From: Gammaproteobacteria bacterium
GTDB taxonomy: Bacteria > Pseudomonadota > Gammaproteobacteria > Burkholderiales > Rhodocyclaceae
Reading direction: 5' to 3'
DNA: 57,641 nt
Assembly (NCBI GenBank): GCA_029289235.1
Contig: JARFTZ010000036.1
Coordinates: 1 to 57,641, forward strand
The notes beneath the pieces were generated by a model. It did not search any database. It had not been told where the DNA came from and saw only the letters and a list, made by a program, of their open reading frames with translations. The position numbers and the translations under genes are program-made. This document shows positions 38,927-47,167 of this stretch, piece by piece. Each line of letters opens with the position of its first letter. Position 1 is the stretch's first letter.

Positions 38927-39652
38927 ATGACTGAAAAAGGAAAGATTCCGCACCTGGCGGACCCCGCCGCCGCGAAATTCACGGCCTCGCAGGAAGCGTG
39001 GCGGGTGTTCGGCATTATGTCAGAGTTCGTCGAGGCGGCGCAGCGGCTGGCGGAAATCCGCCCGGCCGTGTCGATCTTCGGCAGCGCGCGCACGGCGCCC
39101 GATTCGCCTTACTACCAGCTCACCGAAAAGATCGCCCGGCAACTTTCCGACGCCGGCTTCTCGGTGATTTCCGGCGGCGGCCCGGGGATCATGGAGGCGG
39201 CCAACAAGGGCGCCTTCCACGGCAAGTCACCGAGCGTCGGACTGAACATCCAGCTGCCGCACGAGCAGCGTTCGAACGGCTTCCAGGACATCTCGCAGAG
39301 CTTCCGCCACTTTTTCGCGCGCAAGTACATGTTCGTGCGCTTCGCCGACGCCTACGTGGTCATGCCCGGCGGCTTCGGCACGCTCGACGAATTGCTTGAA
39401 GCCCTGACGCTGATCCAGACCGGCAAGGCGCGGAAGATTCCGATCATCCTGGTGCACCGGCCGTTCTGGAACGGCATGGTCGACTGGTTCCGCGCCACGC
39501 TGGTCAGCGAGGGGATGATCGACCCCGAGGACATCGATCTGATCCAGGTCATCGACACCCCCGCAGAGATCGTCGAGGCCATCTTCAAACACTACGAAAC
39601 ACGCGGTTTTGCCCCGCTGCCCAGCGAGCGGGAGATGCTGCTCAATCTGTAA
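38927..39652 (+). CDS. LOG-family nucleoside 5'-monophosphate phosphoribohydrolase
   Basis: A 241-residue Rossmann-fold protein with both family signatures: VISGGGPGIMEAANKGAF for the phosphate and PGGFGTLDELLEALTLIQ, the PGGxGTxxE motif. LOG proteins cleave nucleoside monophosphates (cytokinin ribotides, or AMP and related nucleotides in bacteria). The long open frame upstream is the antisense of polA and is ignored. Divergent from polA; a DUF2782 gene follows. Confidence 0.9.
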   Translation: MTEKGKIPHLADPAAAKFTASQEAWRVFGIMSEFVEAAQRLAEIRPAVSIFGSARTAPDSPYYQLTEKIARQLSDAGFSVISGGGPGIMEAANKGAFHGKSPSVGLNIQLPHEQRSNGFQDISQSFRHFFARKYMFVRFADAYVVMPGGFGTLDELLEALTLIQTGKARKIPIILVHRPFWNGMVDWFRATLVSEGMIDPEDIDLIQVIDTPAEIVEAIFKHYETRGFAPLPSEREMLLNL

Positions 39653-39686
39653 TACAATCGCGACTCTCTGCCCCCGGATTTTCCCC

Positions 39687-40025
39687 ATGCGCCGCCCCTA
39701 TCTCCTCCTCTTCGCCCTGGCCGTCGCGGCCGGCGCGGCATCGGCCCAGACGCCTTCCGAAAAGCCGGCCGCCGCCGACCCCAGGCCGCCTGTCGTCGAA
39801 CCGCTCGACAACGACATCGAGCCGCAGGTCACCATCCGCCAGCGCGAAGGCGCCACGGTCGAGGAATACCGGGTCAACGGCCGCCTGTACAAGATCCGGG
39901 TGATACCGACGCGAGGCGAGCCGTACATCCTGATCGACCCGACCGGCGAAGGTTCGTTCGTGCGCCAGGAAGGCCCGGGAAACCCCGGCCTGAGCGTGCC
40001 GCAATGGGTGATCGGCACCTTCTGA
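39687..40025 (+). CDS. DUF2782 exported protein
   Basis: A 112-residue precursor with signal peptide (MRRPYLLLFALAVAAGAASA) and a mature region (EPQVTIRQREGATVEEYRVN, then YKIRVIPTRGEPYILIDP) typical of DUF2782. Genes of this family are commonly found beside polA in betaproteobacteria, as here. Function unknown; the ATG at 39687 is the one that yields the signal peptide. Confidence 0.82.
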   Translation: MRRPYLLLFALAVAAGAASAQTPSEKPAAADPRPPVVEPLDNDIEPQVTIRQREGATVEEYRVNGRLYKIRVIPTRGEPYILIDPTGEGSFVRQEGPGNPGLSVPQWVIGTF

Positions 40026-40054
40026 TCCGCGCGTCGTTGCCATACTCTTTCGCT

Positions 40055-40792
40055 ATGGACCCGTTTCCCATTCCCGCACCGGCTTTCGACGGACGCAGCC
40101 GCGATGTCGGCGCCGGCGCGGCGTTCGAATGGCTGCGTCTCGGCTGGGGAATCTTCCTGGCCAATCCCGGCGTCTGGATCGCCGCGACGGTCATCCTGAT
40201 CGTCGGTTTTTTTGCGCTGTCCATCGTCTGGTTCGCCGGGCCGCTGCTGGCTTGCCTGCTCACCCCGGTCGTCGTCGCCGGCCTGCTGGCGATGTGCCGC
40301 AATGCCAGCGTTTCCGGCACGATCGAGCTGCAACACCTTGCTGCCGGCTTCCGTGCCGGTACCACGCCGCTGATCTTCCTCGGCCTGATCTTCATGGTCG
40401 CGATGCTGGCGATCAACCTGGTGGTGTTCGTCCTGTTCAGCGGTTCGCTGGCCGGCGGCATGATGATGGCCGGGCCCACCGGCCTCGGCGTGCTGCTCGG
40501 CGGTTCGTTGCTGGCCATGCTGCTCTCGTCCTTGCTGCTCGTGCCGCTGGCGATGGCCATGTGGTTTGCGCCGGCGCTGGTGTTCTTCAACAACATGCCG
40601 CCCGTCGACGCGTGCAAGGCCAGCCTCAACGCCTGCCTGAAAAACATCCTGCCCTTCCTGATTCTCGGCCTGGTGATCTTTGTTCTGGCCTTCTTTGCCG
40701 CGTTGCCGGTCGGCCTGGGTTTCCTGGTGCTCGTGCCAGTGCTTTCCGGCACGCTCTACGCGTCCTATCAGGACGTTTTCCTTGCTCACTGA
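40055..40792 (+). CDS. BPSS1780-type membrane protein (first of two)
   Basis: A 245-residue polytopic inner-membrane protein with about five to six hydrophobic segments and the family pattern of an N-terminal RDVGAGAAFEWLRLGWGIFL start and a C-terminal LYASYQDVF. Its downstream neighbour has the same plan (RGLRWLIEGFAIF ... FYVSYRDVFG), so they look like tandem paralogues. Biochemical function is not known. Confidence 0.8.
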   Translation: MDPFPIPAPAFDGRSRDVGAGAAFEWLRLGWGIFLANPGVWIAATVILIVGFFALSIVWFAGPLLACLLTPVVVAGLLAMCRNASVSGTIELQHLAAGFRAGTTPLIFLGLIFMVAMLAINLVVFVLFSGSLAGGMMMAGPTGLGVLLGGSLLAMLLSSLLLVPLAMAMWFAPALVFFNNMPPVDACKASLNACLKNILPFLILGLVIFVLAFFAALPVGLGFLVLVPVLSGTLYASYQDVFLAH

Positions 40793-40806
40793 TCCGTTGT
40801 AACCCC

Positions 40807-41565
40807 ATGCAAGCATTGACCCTACCGGCCAGCCGCGGCTTGCGCTGGCTCATCGAAGGTTTCGCGATTTTCCGGCGCAAGCCGATACTGTTGACCTTCC
40901 TCGTCTTCGGCTACTGGTTGTCGATGGCCGTCATTTCGGCCATCCCGTATCTTGGCCAGATCATCAGTTTCGTGCTGATCCCCGCCTTTTCCGTCAGCCT
41001 GATGAATGCCTGCCGGATCGTCGATGAAGACGATGTCATGCCGCCGCAGGTGCTGTTCTCCGGTTTCCATCGCAACCTGCAGGCATTGCTCGCGCTCGGC
41101 GCGACCTATGTCGTCGCCAGCATGGGCATTCTCGGACTTTCCGCGCTGTTCGATGGCGGCATTCTTTTCCGCATGCTGGTGGTCGGCGAAATGCCCGACC
41201 CGGAGGCGCTGGCCGGAACATCGGTGTTCATTGCCGCCCAGCTGGCGATCGTGCTGCTCGTCCCGGTGATGATGGCTTTCTGGTTCGCACCAGTGCTCGC
41301 CGCGTGGCACGACATGTCGGCAGGAAAGTCGCTGTTCTTCAGCCTGGTCGCCTCGGTGCGCAACTGGCGTGCCTTCCTGACCTATTCGCTGGCTGTCGGC
41401 ATCATCGGCATTTTCGTGCCGCGTCTGCTCGGCGCCCTGGGTGGGGGCGGCTCGCTGGCCGCCATGTTTACCGTCGCGCTCAGCATGGTGCTGCTGCCGA
41501 CGGTCTATGCCAGCTTCTACGTCAGCTATCGCGACGTCTTCGGCAACCTGCGCGATGCCGACTGA
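40807..41565 (+). CDS. BPSS1780-type membrane protein (second of two)
   Basis: A 252-residue polytopic membrane protein, paralogous in design to the preceding gene. Segments include FLVFGYWLSMAVISAIPYLG, AFWFAPVLAAWHDM and the terminal ASFYVSYRDVFG. The ATG at 40807 lies 14 bp after the previous stop. Its end overlaps the nadD start by 11 bp, tying it to the nadD-maf operon. Function unknown. Confidence 0.8.
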   Translation: MQALTLPASRGLRWLIEGFAIFRRKPILLTFLVFGYWLSMAVISAIPYLGQIISFVLIPAFSVSLMNACRIVDEDDVMPPQVLFSGFHRNLQALLALGATYVVASMGILGLSALFDGGILFRMLVVGEMPDPEALAGTSVFIAAQLAIVLLVPVMMAFWFAPVLAAWHDMSAGKSLFFSLVASVRNWRAFLTYSLAVGIIGIFVPRLLGALGGGGSLAAMFTVALSMVLLPTVYASFYVSYRDVFGNLRDAD

Positions 41566-42220
41566 GGTAGCGGTCGGCATCTTCGGCGGCACCTTCGACC
41601 CGGTGCATTTCGGCCATCTGCGCCTTGCCGAGGAGGCGGCCGATACGCTCGGGCTGGCGAAGGTGCGCTGGATTCCCGCCGGTCAGCCGGCCTTGCGCGA
41701 TACGCCCCGCGTCGGCCCCCGGCAGCGCCTCGACATGGTTCGCCTGGCCATCGCCGACAACCCGCGCTTCGAACTCGACACGGCGGAGGTCGACGCGGAA
41801 CAGAAGAGTTTCACCGTGCCGACGCTGGAACGCCTGCGCCGCGCCGACGTCTACGGTTCGCAGCAGCCGCTGGTGCTGCTCGTCGGCGCCGACGCCTTCG
41901 CCGGCATGGCCGGCTGGCATCGCTGGCGGCAACTGTTCGAGCTGGCACACATCGCCGTCGCCCACCGGCCGGGCTACGCCATCGAGGCCGCGCACCTGCC
42001 GGCGGAACTCGCGGACGTTTTCCGGCAGCGTGCCTGTGCCGATCCACAATTGCTGACGGCGAGTCCGGCCGGAAGCATCGTCACCTTTGCGATGACCCCG
42101 CTCGACATTTCGGCAACCCGGATCCGCACGCTGCTGTCCAATCATTCAAGCGCCCGTTATCTGGCGCCGGACTGCGTGCTCGAGCACATCCGCACTCACC
42201 ATTTCTACACGGAGAACTGA
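41555..42220 (+). CDS. nadD: nicotinate-nucleotide adenylyltransferase
   Basis: Transfers AMP from ATP to nicotinate mononucleotide, making deamido-NAD. 221 residues. The nucleotidyltransferase signature VGIFGGTFDPVHFGHLRLAE is at the N-terminus, LLVGADAFAGMAGWHRW in the middle and the second signature LDISATRIR near the C-terminus. The ATG lies inside the end of the preceding membrane-protein gene. rsfS follows 7 bp on. Confidence 0.94.
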   Translation: MPTEVAVGIFGGTFDPVHFGHLRLAEEAADTLGLAKVRWIPAGQPALRDTPRVGPRQRLDMVRLAIADNPRFELDTAEVDAEQKSFTVPTLERLRRADVYGSQQPLVLLVGADAFAGMAGWHRWRQLFELAHIAVAHRPGYAIEAAHLPAELADVFRQRACADPQLLTASPAGSIVTFAMTPLDISATRIRTLLSNHSSARYLAPDCVLEHIRTHHFYTEN

Positions 42221-42227
42221 ATCGCCA

Positions 42228-42590
42228 ATGAAAGCTGCCCAACTCGAAAAAATCGTCGTGGCCGCCCTTGAGGACATCAAGGGCAAGGATATCGAAGTCA
42301 TCAACACCGCCAAGCTCACGCCGCTGTTCGAACGCCTGGTCATCGCCAGCGGCGACTCCAACCGGCAGGTCCGTTCGCTGGCGCGCAACGTCGAGGACAA
42401 GGTGCGCGAGGCCGGCGGCGAAATCCTCTCGACCGAAGGCGAGGACGGCGGGGAATGGGTGCTGGTCGACCTCGGTGATGTCGTGGTGCACATCATGCAG
42501 CCGGCGATCCGCAGCTACTACAACCTCGAAGAGCTGTGGGGCGGCAAAGGTCCCGAGCGCGTCCGGCGGGCGGTCTCGGCCGACGCGTAA
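42228..42590 (+). CDS. rsfS: ribosome silencing factor RsfS
   Basis: A 120-residue RsfS/Iojap protein that binds ribosomal protein uL14 and blocks subunit joining in starvation. Seen are the N-terminal helix VVAALEDIKGKDIEVIN, the RLVIASGDSNRQVRSLA strand-helix and the EWVLVDLGDVVVHIM core ending in YYNLEELWG. Located between nadD and rlmH, its usual place. Confidence 0.94.
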   Translation: MKAAQLEKIVVAALEDIKGKDIEVINTAKLTPLFERLVIASGDSNRQVRSLARNVEDKVREAGGEILSTEGEDGGEWVLVDLGDVVVHIMQPAIRSYYNLEELWGGKGPERVRRAVSADA

Positions 42591-42594
42591 AACA

Positions 42595-43065
42595 ATGAGA
42601 CTGGGCATCCTCGCGGTAGGCCACAAGCTGCCCGACTGGGTGGCCGCGGGGTGCGCCGAGTACATCAAGCGCATGCCCCGCGAACTGCCGGTGGCGATGG
42701 TCGAGATCAAGCCCGAGCCGCGCAGCGGCAAGACGCGGGAACAATTGCTCGCCGCCGAGAAGGTCCGCTTGCGCAGTGCGCTGCAGGGCTACGCCCGTAC
42801 GATCGTCCTCGACGAGCGCGGCGCCGACCTGACGACACTGAAACTGGCGCAAAGGCTTGAAGACTGGATGCGCGAAGGCGGCGATACCGCGTTTGTCATC
42901 GGCGGCGCCGACGGCATCGACGAAGAAATCAAGGCTGGCGCCGACTCGATGATCCGCCTCTCCAGCCTGACCCTGCCGCACGCCATGGCGCGCCTGGTGC
43001 TGTGCGAACAGCTCTACCGTGCGCTGAGCGTGGTCAGGAACCACCCGTATCACCGCGAAGGCTGA
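42595..43065 (+). CDS. rlmH: 23S rRNA pseudouridine-1915 N3-methyltransferase
   Basis: SPOUT methyltransferase of 156 residues, exactly family length. The start MRLGILAVGHKLPDWV, the FVIGGADGI SAM-binding knot loop and the C-terminal HAMARLVLCEQLYRALSVV with NHPYH are all diagnostic. Starts 4 bp after rsfS. Confidence 0.96.
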   Translation: MRLGILAVGHKLPDWVAAGCAEYIKRMPRELPVAMVEIKPEPRSGKTREQLLAAEKVRLRSALQGYARTIVLDERGADLTTLKLAQRLEDWMREGGDTAFVIGGADGIDEEIKAGADSMIRLSSLTLPHAMARLVLCEQLYRALSVVRNHPYHREG

Positions 43066-43070
43066 TCTCC

Positions 43071-43694
43071 ATGGCATTCGATACCCGCAATCCCCGCATC
43101 TATCTTGCGTCGCGCAGCCCGCGCCGGCGCGAGTTGCTGACGCAGATCGGCGTCCAGTTCGACACGCTGTTCTTCCGCGAGCCGCCGCGCCAGGACGATG
43201 ACGTTGACGAATCGGCGCATGAGGGGGAAATCCCGGAGGTCTACGTCGAACGGGTGGCGCGCGCCAAGGCGGAACATGGCTGGCGCACGGTGCTGATGCG
43301 GCGGCTGATGCCGCAGCCGGTGCTGGCTGCCGACACCACGCTCGAAGTCGACGGCGAAATTGTCGGCAAGCCGCTCGACGCCGCCGACGCCGAGCGCATC
43401 CTGCGCCGCCTTTCCGGGCGCAGCCACCGGGTGCTGACCGCGGTGTCCGTCGCCTTCGAAGGCCGTGTCGAGACCGTCACCTCGGTCAGTGAAGTGACCT
43501 TCGGTGTCCTCGACGGGGCCGAGATCCGGCGCTACGTCGCCAGTGGCGAACCCTTGGACAAGGCCGGCGCCTACGGCATTCAGGGGCGTGCCGGGATGTT
43601 CGTCGAACACCTCGCCGGCAGCTACAGCGGCGTGATGGGGCTGCCGCTGCACGAAACCGCCAATCTCCTCAAGCGCTTCGGCTTTATCCTTTGA
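43071..43694 (+). CDS. maf: Maf-family nucleotide pyrophosphatase
   Basis: House-cleaning enzyme (dTTP/UTP pyrophosphatase type) of 207 residues. Contains the Maf motif YLASRSPRRRELLTQIG, the catalytic ADTTLEVDGEIVGKPLD and the DKAGAYGIQGRAGMFVEHL block. The ATG is 5 bp after rlmH. The operon closes at an intrinsic terminator just downstream. Confidence 0.94.
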   Translation: MAFDTRNPRIYLASRSPRRRELLTQIGVQFDTLFFREPPRQDDDVDESAHEGEIPEVYVERVARAKAEHGWRTVLMRRLMPQPVLAADTTLEVDGEIVGKPLDAADAERILRRLSGRSHRVLTAVSVAFEGRVETVTSVSEVTFGVLDGAEIRRYVASGEPLDKAGAYGIQGRAGMFVEHLAGSYSGVMGLPLHETANLLKRFGFIL

Positions 43695-43697
43695 TTC

Positions 43698-43732
43698 CGG
43701 CCTGCGCCCTGATGCGCGGGCCGAGGCTTTTT
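43698..43732 (+). terminator. intrinsic terminator after maf
   Basis: CGGCCTGCGC and GCGCGGGCCG pair over ten positions (one G-T) around the CCTGAT loop, then AGGCTTTTT. It lies 3 bp past the maf stop codon and ends the nadD-rsfS-rlmH-maf transcript. Confidence 0.85.
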
Positions 43733-43795
43733 CCGTCATTGAACCCCCTGCTGTTTGATGCTACTAATGCCCCGTCAATGTTCATTGGTCAGCGT

Positions 43796-45061
43796 ATGGA
43801 CAAGCTCCCCGTTTCCCTCTGCCTGACGACGCGGAGGAGACTGCTTCTTGCCTGCGGCGTCCTGTTCGCGTCGATGACTGCCGCGGTGGCCGAACCGGCG
43901 GACGAGGCGGCACAGTGGCGCGTCAGCGGTTTCGGTACCCTCGGGCTTGTCTACCACGACGAGGACAACTTCCGTTTCCGGCGCAGCATCGAGCAGCCCG
44001 ACGGTGTGAAGAACGGCACGCTGGGGACCGGCGTCGATTCCTCCGCCGGTCTGCAGATCGACGGACAACTCAATCAAGACTGGTCGGTCATGGCGCAGGG
44101 CGTCAGCCGGCAGCGCGCCGACGGCGACTGGGATCCTTCGCTGACCTGGGGGTTCGTCAAGTATGCGCCGAACGACGATTTCGTCCTGCGTTTCGGGCGC
44201 CTCGGCATGGATCTCTACCTCGACGGCGATTCGCGCCATGTCGGCTATACCTTCACCACGGTCCGCCCGGCGCCGCTGATCTACGGGCTGATCGCTTTCG
44301 ATACCTACGACGGCGCCGAGCTCAGCGTCCGCCACGACCTCGGCCCCGGCCAGAGCTGGCTCAAGGTATATGGCGGTCGCAGCCGCGGCGATTCGGCGTT
44401 GCTCAGCTATTACAAACTACCCAGGGCGACGACGCTCGGGACGACCTACGAGTGGAGTACGCACGAATTGATGCTCTCCGCCACGCTGGCGCAGATCCAT
44501 GCCCGTGAAGACGATGCGTTCTCGTCGTTGGCCAGTTCCTTGCGCAGCGTCGGCAGCACTTACGGCATTGCGCAGGCGAGCGAGCGCGCCGACGACATCC
44601 GCGGTACGTCGAGAATCCGCTTCGGCGGTGTTGCGGCCAGTTGGGAGCGCGGACCGTATTCGCTGAAAGGCGTCGTCGCCTGGCTCGACTACCAGGCGTT
44701 CCCCGACTACCACGGCTGGATGAGCGACTACACGGCGGCGTATCGCATCGGCAAGTGGAAGCCTTTCGTTTCCTACTCGCGGAGCATCATCAAGGCCGTC
44801 GATCGGCCGCTGGCGTTGCCGTCCGTCGCGGCGCTGGCGCCCCTGGCGACGCGCTATCAGCAGGTCGTCGGACGGCTGCGCGACGACGAATATACGTTCG
44901 GCCTGGGTGTGCGCTACGAACTCGCCCGCAATACCGCGCTGAAGTTCCAGCTTGATCACATCAAGGCCAAGCGGTCGCTGATGCAGCTCGACGACGATGG
45001 TCAGCAGACGCGCGACAGCCGCGCCAACGTCTTCACCGTTACACTGGACTACGTGTTCTGA
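43796..45061 (+). CDS. porin-like outer membrane beta-barrel protein
   Basis: A 421-residue precursor. A signal peptide (LLLACGVLFASMTAAVAEP) precedes a series of alternating beta strands typical of a barrel: WRVSGFGTLGLVYHDEDNF, DWSVMAQGVSRQRADGDWDP, FVLRFGRLGMDLYL and the terminal aromatic strand VFTVTLDYVF ending in Phe, the outer-membrane assembly signal. The ATG at 43796 is preferred; 43778 would add six residues. Its stop overlaps the start of the next gene by one base, so porin, binding protein and diguanylate cyclase are co-expressed. Confidence 0.8.
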   Translation: MDKLPVSLCLTTRRRLLLACGVLFASMTAAVAEPADEAAQWRVSGFGTLGLVYHDEDNFRFRRSIEQPDGVKNGTLGTGVDSSAGLQIDGQLNQDWSVMAQGVSRQRADGDWDPSLTWGFVKYAPNDDFVLRFGRLGMDLYLDGDSRHVGYTFTTVRPAPLIYGLIAFDTYDGAELSVRHDLGPGQSWLKVYGGRSRGDSALLSYYKLPRATTLGTTYEWSTHELMLSATLAQIHAREDDAFSSLASSLRSVGSTYGIAQASERADDIRGTSRIRFGGVAASWERGPYSLKGVVAWLDYQAFPDYHGWMSDYTAAYRIGKWKPFVSYSRSIIKAVDRPLALPSVAALAPLATRYQQVVGRLRDDEYTFGLGVRYELARNTALKFQLDHIKAKRSLMQLDDDGQQTRDSRANVFTVTLDYVF

Positions 45062-45504
45062 TGCCGCGGCGATCCGGCTCCCTCGTCCACGCTGCGGCGC
45101 ACGCCTTCGGTGCTGCGTGCCTGCTGTTCTCTCTTGCTGCCTCGGCTACGGGGCTGGTGGTCATCGCCCACCCGGAGAGCGGGCTGGTGAATCTGAGTCG
45201 CTCGCAGGTCATCCAGTACTACACCGGGCGTGCGAAGAGTGCGCCGGGCGGCGAGCCGGTGGCGATGATCGACGTCGAGCCGGCGCGTGCGCGCTTCTAC
45301 CAGGCCCTGCTGGGCCGCGACGTCGCCGAGATCGACGCCTACTGGGCCCGTCTGAAGTTCTCCGGACAAACCCTGCCGCCGATGCTGGTACTCACCGACG
45401 AGGCGGCGCTCGAGCGCGTGGCACGCCAGAGAAACGCCATTGCCTATATCAACGAAGACAAGGTGGACAAGCGAGTCCGGGTGGTGCTCAAACTTGACCA
45501 ATAA
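45061..45504 (+). CDS. phosphate-binding-like periplasmic protein
   Basis: A 147-residue exported protein with signal peptide (FGAACLLFSLAASATG). The mature part starts LVVIAHPESGLVNLSRSQVI and includes YYTGRAKSAPGGEPVAMID and RQRNAIAYINEDKVD, patterns of the short PstS-like (PBP) domains. At about 120 mature residues it is only half a usual phosphate-binding protein. It overlaps the porin-like gene by 1 base and the diguanylate cyclase by 11, suggesting it is a periplasmic partner of that sensor. Confidence 0.75.
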   Translation: MPRRSGSLVHAAAHAFGAACLLFSLAASATGLVVIAHPESGLVNLSRSQVIQYYTGRAKSAPGGEPVAMIDVEPARARFYQALLGRDVAEIDAYWARLKFSGQTLPPMLVLTDEAALERVARQRNAIAYINEDKVDKRVRVVLKLDQ

Positions 45505-47104
45505 ACTCCTGCATCCGCTTAAGGAGCGGCTCAATCGCAGCCTCGTGCTGCGCACCACGCTGCTGATCGTCGCCACCGGCGTGGCGGTCGGGTTGCTTGC
45601 CGTCTGGGCCGTCCTGACGATCACCGGGCAGCGGGAGACGGAACGTCTCTATCTGCGCCTCGACGCACTGGTCCGGACCGTCGAGCGCACGGCGAGCATC
45701 GCCGCCTATACCCATGACGCCCGCCTTGCCAGAGAAGTTGCCTCCGGCTTGCTGGCCAACAGGACGATTGCGCGCATCAGCATCAGCGACGACGAGCGGG
45801 AGTTGGTGCGACTCGATCAGCCAGGGCACCGCGAACTGATGCCCGCCAAAGCGTTGCGTCACCCCCTCTATTCGCCATTTGGCGATGGCGAAGTCATCGG
45901 CCAACTCGAACTTGTTCCGGCGGTTGAGATCATCTCTGCAACGGCCCGTGAGTCCTCCTGGTTCGTCGCGCTGGTGCTGATCGTGGTCGTCAGCGCCATC
46001 ACGCTGGTGCTCATCTGGGCGATTACCCGGCACGTCACCCAACCGATCAAGGCCCTGTTGGACGAGTTGCAGCTGATTGACGTGGAATTCGGTGACTCGT
46101 TGCTTTCCATTGACGAGCGTCGCGGCGACGAAATATCGCGGCTGGCGTGGAACGTTAACAACCTGATCGCGCGCATGCGCGGAACGCTACGGGCCGAGCG
46201 CGACCTGCGCGCCCAGCATCAGGCCGCAGGGCAGAAATGGCGGTTGATTTTCGAGAACGCCGAGACCGGCATCTTCACCCTCAGCCGCGAGGGTGTGCTG
46301 CATGACTGGAATCCGTGGCTGGCGCTGACGCTCGGCCTGCCGGTCAACGAAGCGCAGGCGCGTGGCAAGCCGCCGGTCAACCTTGCCAGATTGCTCGACG
46401 ATGATCGGCTGCCGGCGCTGGTCGAGCGTGTTATCAGCGATTTCCAGCCCGCTGGCGCCGAATTCGCGATCCCGGGCAAGCGGAACCGCTGGCTGCAGAT
46501 TGTGCTCACGCCGCTGGAAGGCGACTCCAACCTGGTTCAGGGCATCGCCAATGACATTTCCGAGAGCAAGCACGCGCTGGCGCGGGCGCACCGGATCGCC
46601 GAACAGGACGCGTTGACCGGCCTGCTCAACCGGCGCGGCTTCGAGCGCGTCGGCGACGATTACCTGCGCGCTTGCCGGCCGCGGCAGGCGATCGCCGTAA
46701 TGCTGATCGACCTTGATGGTTTCAAGCAGGTCAACGATACGTTCGGACATGACGTCGGCGACCAGTTGCTGATCGCCGTTGCCCGTCTGCTTGAAGATCA
46801 CGTCCGGCAAAGCGACGTCGTCGTCCGCCTGGGGGGCGACGAGTTCCTCGTCCTTCTGCACGATCTGGCCTCGCCCGAGGCCGCGGCGAAAGTGGCCGGC
46901 AAGATCGTCGATGCCATCGCCCGGCCGTTCGATCTTTCAGGGTCGATGGTGGCCCGGATCGGCGCCAGCGTCGGAGTCGCCTACTGCGATAATGCGTTGC
47001 AGGACATGGACGATCTGTTCCGGCGCGCCGATGAGGCCATGTACGAAGCCAAGAACAGCGGCAAGTCGTGCTTCCGCGTGGCCGGCAAAAACGATCCCGG
47101 CTAG
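45494..47104 (+). CDS. membrane diguanylate cyclase with HAMP and PAS domains
   Basis: A 536-residue sensor from a TTG at 45494 that overlaps the previous gene; the longer open frame starting at 45440 lies inside that gene. Layout: TM1 (TTLLIVATGVAVGLLAVWAV), a roughly 110-residue periplasmic domain, TM2 (SWFVALVLIVVVSAITLVLI), HAMP (RHVTQPIKALLDEL), PAS (WRLIFENAETGIFTLSREG) and GGDEF. The active site RLGGDEFLVLL is intact, so it should make c-di-GMP. The partner binding protein and porin are encoded just upstream. Confidence 0.9.
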   Translation: MTNKLLHPLKERLNRSLVLRTTLLIVATGVAVGLLAVWAVLTITGQRETERLYLRLDALVRTVERTASIAAYTHDARLAREVASGLLANRTIARISISDDERELVRLDQPGHRELMPAKALRHPLYSPFGDGEVIGQLELVPAVEIISATARESSWFVALVLIVVVSAITLVLIWAITRHVTQPIKALLDELQLIDVEFGDSLLSIDERRGDEISRLAWNVNNLIARMRGTLRAERDLRAQHQAAGQKWRLIFENAETGIFTLSREGVLHDWNPWLALTLGLPVNEAQARGKPPVNLARLLDDDRLPALVERVISDFQPAGAEFAIPGKRNRWLQIVLTPLEGDSNLVQGIANDISESKHALARAHRIAEQDALTGLLNRRGFERVGDDYLRACRPRQAIAVMLIDLDGFKQVNDTFGHDVGDQLLIAVARLLEDHVRQSDVVVRLGGDEFLVLLHDLASPEAAAKVAGKIVDAIARPFDLSGSMVARIGASVGVAYCDNALQDMDDLFRRADEAMYEAKNSGKSCFRVAGKNDPG

Positions 47105-47167
47105 GCGACCACGGCGCTTTTGCGCTACAGTTCGCGGCTGGAAAATACCGGACGCGGAAAGGCGAAA